Shown here: positions 62,042-64,000 of the stretch, one piece after another
Layout: each line of letters begins with the position of its first letter
How positions within the stretch are numbered: position 1 is the stretch's first letter
NCBI RefSeq assembly: GCF_010500215.1
Contig: NZ_JAAGOY010000004.1
Location: 62,001-126,000, forward strand
DNA length: 64,000 bases
Direction: 5' to 3'
Source: Aliiroseovarius sp. PrR006
Lineage (GTDB): Bacteria > Pseudomonadota > Alphaproteobacteria > Rhodobacterales > Rhodobacteraceae
Notes under the pieces: generated by a model
What the model was told of the DNA's origin: nothing
Databases searched by the model: none
What the model saw: only the letters and a program-made list of their open reading frames with translations
Translations under genes and position numbers: made by a program

Positions 62042-62956
62042 ATGAGCGACACAACCAAAGGCGTCATCGCCATCATCGTGGCTTGCACGGTCTGGGGGCT
62101 ATCTCCGCTGTATTATTACTTGCTGGCCCATGTGCCCCCGCTGGAGCTTCTGAGTCACCGTTCGCTCTGGTCGCTGGTGCTCTTGGGGTTCTATCTGGCA
62201 CTGCAGGGCCGACTGGGAGAGCTACCCGCGCTGATGACCGGTCGCACGGCACTTTTGGTGCTTTTGGCGGCGGTGATGATTTCGGTCAACTGGGGCGGGT
62301 TTATCCTGTCTGTGCAGGTCGGCATGGTGGTCGAGGCCAGCCTGGGCTACTTCATCTTCCCGCTGATCATGGCAACGTTGGGCATGCTGTTCTTTGCCGA
62401 AGGTCTGTCCGCAAGCAAACTGACTGCAATCCTACTGGCGACCGGAGCTGTCCTGACCTTGACCATCGGGCTGGGGGTCGCGCCGTGGCTGGCGCTGCTT
62501 CTGGGCGGCACCTTCGCGGCGTATAGTGTGATCAAGAAACTGATTGCGGCGGGTCCCGTGGTCACTGTGGTGGCCGAGGTTTTGTTCCTTGCCCCGTTGG
62601 CATTGATTTGGCTGTGGGGCACGCATACGCAGGGCTGGGAAGGGATCGTGGGCCGTAACGGCGCGGTGTTCGGGGTCGATCTTGTTGCCAGCGCAATGCT
62701 GATCGGGTCTGGCTTGTTGACGGGTGGTCCACTGATGCTGTTCAGCTATGCCTCGCGCCGGCTGACCCTGTCGACTGTGGGCGTGGTGCAATACCTGAAC
62801 CCCAGCCTTCAGTTCCTCTGTGCCGTCGCCATTCTGGGCGAGACGATCACGATCTGGCACATGATCGCCTTCCCGCTGATCTGGGCCGCTTTGGCGATCT
62901 ATTCGGCGGGCGCGTATCGTCAGGACAGGGCGTCGCGCAAAGCGGCGACCGCCTGA
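62042..62956 (+). CDS. rarD: RarD-type EamA family transporter
   Basis: This 304-residue inner-membrane protein has ten hydrophobic helices. RarD features are KGVIAIIVACTVWGLSPLYYYL at the N terminus (cited in part), LLSHRSLWSLVLL, ISVNWGGFILSV, EASLGYFIFPL and GVVQYLNPSLQFLCAVA. RarD proteins are linked to chloramphenicol sensitivity in some species; the natural substrate is unknown. GGAGG precedes the ATG at 62042. Its last 37 bases overlap the end of the convergent LOG gene. Confidence 0.92.
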   Translation: MSDTTKGVIAIIVACTVWGLSPLYYYLLAHVPPLELLSHRSLWSLVLLGFYLALQGRLGELPALMTGRTALLVLLAAVMISVNWGGFILSVQVGMVVEASLGYFIFPLIMATLGMLFFAEGLSASKLTAILLATGAVLTLTIGLGVAPWLALLLGGTFAAYSVIKKLIAAGPVVTVVAEVLFLAPLALIWLWGTHTQGWEGIVGRNGAVFGVDLVASAMLIGSGLLTGGPLMLFSYASRRLTLSTVGVVQYLNPSLQFLCAVAILGETITIWHMIAFPLIWAALAIYSAGAYRQDRASRKAATA

Positions 62957-63477
62957 TCCACATCATCCACGACGGTGACGAACGCCTTCAGGCTGTCTTC
63001 GGCAAAACCCTGACCGATCACGTGATCCAGTAGCCCGACCAGCGGATCCCAGAACCCGTTCACGTTCAACAGCAGAATGGGCTTCTTGTGCAGGCCCAGC
63101 TGGCGCCACGTTAGGATTTCGAAAAACTCGTCCAGCGACCCAGCGCCCCCGGGCAGCACCACGACGGCGTCCGAGTTCATGAACATGACCTTTTTGCGCT
63201 CGTGCATGTTCTCGGTCACAATGAAGCTGGTCAGGTCGCGCTTGCCGACTTCCCAGTTCAGAAGGTGCTCTGGGATGACGCCGAAGGTGTTCGCGCCCGC
63301 AACCTGCGCAGCCTTCGCCACTTCGCCCATCAGCCCGACATCTCCGGCGCCGTAAACAAGCCGCCAGCTGTTGTCGGCCAGTGCCTTGCCCAGAGCCTCT
63401 GCCGCGGCGCGATAGGCCGGGTCATTCCCCATGCGAGAGCCGCAGTAAACGCAGATCGAGGCTGTATGTTGTGTCAT
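62920..63477 (-). CDS. LOG family protein (TIGR00730)
   Basis: This 185-residue protein is of the lysine-decarboxylase-like LOG family, often a cytokinin-activating phosphoribohydrolase that releases the base from nucleoside 5'-monophosphates. It has ICVYCGSRMGNDPAY at the N terminus, LVYGAGDVGLMGEVA, MHERKKVMF and the signature VVVLPGGAGSLDEFFEIL (PGGxGT with Ser for Thr). The ATG at 63477 starts the conserved part. The 3' end overlaps rarD tail to tail by 37 bases. Confidence 0.9.
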   Translation of the reverse strand: MTQHTASICVYCGSRMGNDPAYRAAAEALGKALADNSWRLVYGAGDVGLMGEVAKAAQVAGANTFGVIPEHLLNWEVGKRDLTSFIVTENMHERKKVMFMNSDAVVVLPGGAGSLDEFFEILTWRQLGLHKKPILLLNVNGFWDPLVGLLDHVIGQGFAEDSLKAFVTVVDDVDQAVAALRDALS

Positions 63478-63585
63478 CAAAAACTCCGGGTGCGAATATA
63501 TCGTAATGATCTTTTGACCGGTGATATCGGGATTGCTAGGGTCGGGCAAGTTAACGCGACAGTAAGATCGCAACAGGGGATGTAA

Positions 63586-64000
63586 ATGGCTGATATGTCA
63601 GGCGGCGCTGCGGGCGCAGGCAAGATTTGGATTGGTGTCGGGGCTGCTGTCGTGGTCGCCGCACTGGGATATTGCAGCTTTGATCAGAGTGCTCAGGCAC
63701 CAGTGTCCGATCCGGCGGAGGCCCCGAAGGTCACACGAGAAGTACCTGCAGTTGAACAACCTGTTGCGCCAACGGCGGATACCACCACTGCCGAGGCTGC
63801 CCCAGAACCCGCAGCGTCCCCCGATGCGCCCGCCTTCGATGTTGTGCGTGTCGATCCTGAAGGGCGCGCTGTGGTTGCCGGACATGCAGAACCCGGCGCG
63901 ACCGTGCAACTGTCGTTCAACGGTGCGCTGATCGAAACGCTCACCGCAGATGGTGCTGGAAACTTCGTCGCCTTGCTGGACCTGCAGGTCACTGAGCCCG
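63586..64000 (+). CDS. Probable LysM-type envelope protein, N-terminal part (3' end outside the window)
   Basis: The first 138 codons are visible. A short N terminus is followed by one hydrophobic helix (WIGVGAAVVVAALGYCS) and a Pro/Ala-rich stretch (about residues 35-80), then a beta-rich segment FDVVRVDPEGRAVVAGHAE, PGATVQLSFNGALIETL. This matches the start of Rhodobacteraceae envelope proteins that end in a LysM peptidoglycan-binding domain, but that domain lies beyond the window, so the name is inferred. The ATG at 63586 has CAGGGG upstream. Confidence 0.7.
   Translation, partial: MADMSGGAAGAGKIWIGVGAAVVVAALGYCSFDQSAQAPVSDPAEAPKVTREVPAVEQPVAPTADTTTAEAAPEPAASPDAPAFDVVRVDPEGRAVVAGHAEPGATVQLSFNGALIETLTADGAGNFVALLDLQVTEP

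Overview
The window reads as a chromosomal segment of a marine-type alphaproteobacterium of the family Rhodobacteraceae (Roseobacter-like). This rests on several things seen together. Base composition is GC-rich. There is a C4-pathway 5-aminolevulinate synthase (hemA) of the 407-residue Rhodobacter type. Gene orders common in this family are present: argS-SPOR-nagZ-scpA-scpB and yceD-rpmF-plsX-fabH-ihfA-merR. A complete heterotetrameric sarcosine oxidase operon (soxBDAG) and an ornithine-lipid acyltransferase are also present. I see no phage, transposase, plasmid, CRISPR or rRNA genes.

Layout. 1-5.4 kb: DUF985 cupin (cut by the left edge), GYD protein, a small membrane gene interrupted by TGA, GNAT, enolase, EamA exporter, Fur-family and TetR regulators. 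5.4-12.6 kb: mostly minus-strand housekeeping and salvage genes (PhzF-like, Na+/H+ antiporter, two endonuclease/exonuclease/phosphatase proteins, GNAT, nucleoside hydrolase, HI0933-type flavoprotein, A-type Fe-S carrier), plus one plus-strand globin-like gene lacking the expected proximal histidine. 12.7-19.9 kb: dGTPase-like gene, a repeat-rich gap, argS, SPOR protein, nagZ, scpAB. 19.9-26 kb: two-domain dCTP deaminase, tRNA-Pro, then the merR/ihfA/fabH/plsX/rpmF/yceD cluster. 26-35.4 kb: BamE-like lipoprotein, olsB, ABC-F ATPase, an MttB-family methyltransferase preceded by a tiny ORF with a strong ribosome-binding site, hemolysin III, a PLP decarboxylase, tpiA and a 2OG oxygenase. 35.4-38 kb: sufA and sufT separated by a SatD-like/DUF3307 gene pair whose promoter carries four dyad sites at exact 30-bp spacing. 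38-46.6 kb: tgt, flavodoxin-like protein, lon with a sigma-32-type promoter, agmatinase, a GlxA-type regulator and four tRNAs (two Val, two Asp). 46.7-55 kb: M20 peptidase, hemA with a TTG start and FNR-like box, RodZ-like protein, ispG, a secreted protein, DUF1289, ruvX, ccmI. 55-64 kb: soxBDAG, SnoaL-like protein, sodB, rarD, LOG protein and the start of a probable LysM-type protein.

The genes are mainly housekeeping (glycolysis, lipid and cell-envelope synthesis, chromosome segregation, Fe-S, heme and isoprenoid synthesis). Methylated-amine catabolism is represented by the sarcosine oxidase and possibly the MttB-family enzyme. The strongest unexplained signals are these: (1) the SatD-like/DUF3307 cassette with its four-fold 30-bp operator array and a predicted leaderless promoter; (2) a family of six 3'-end repeats, each placed just after a stop codon in the same orientation as the gene; (3) a 118-bp element of two hairpins bounded by 14-bp perfect inverted repeats upstream of argS.
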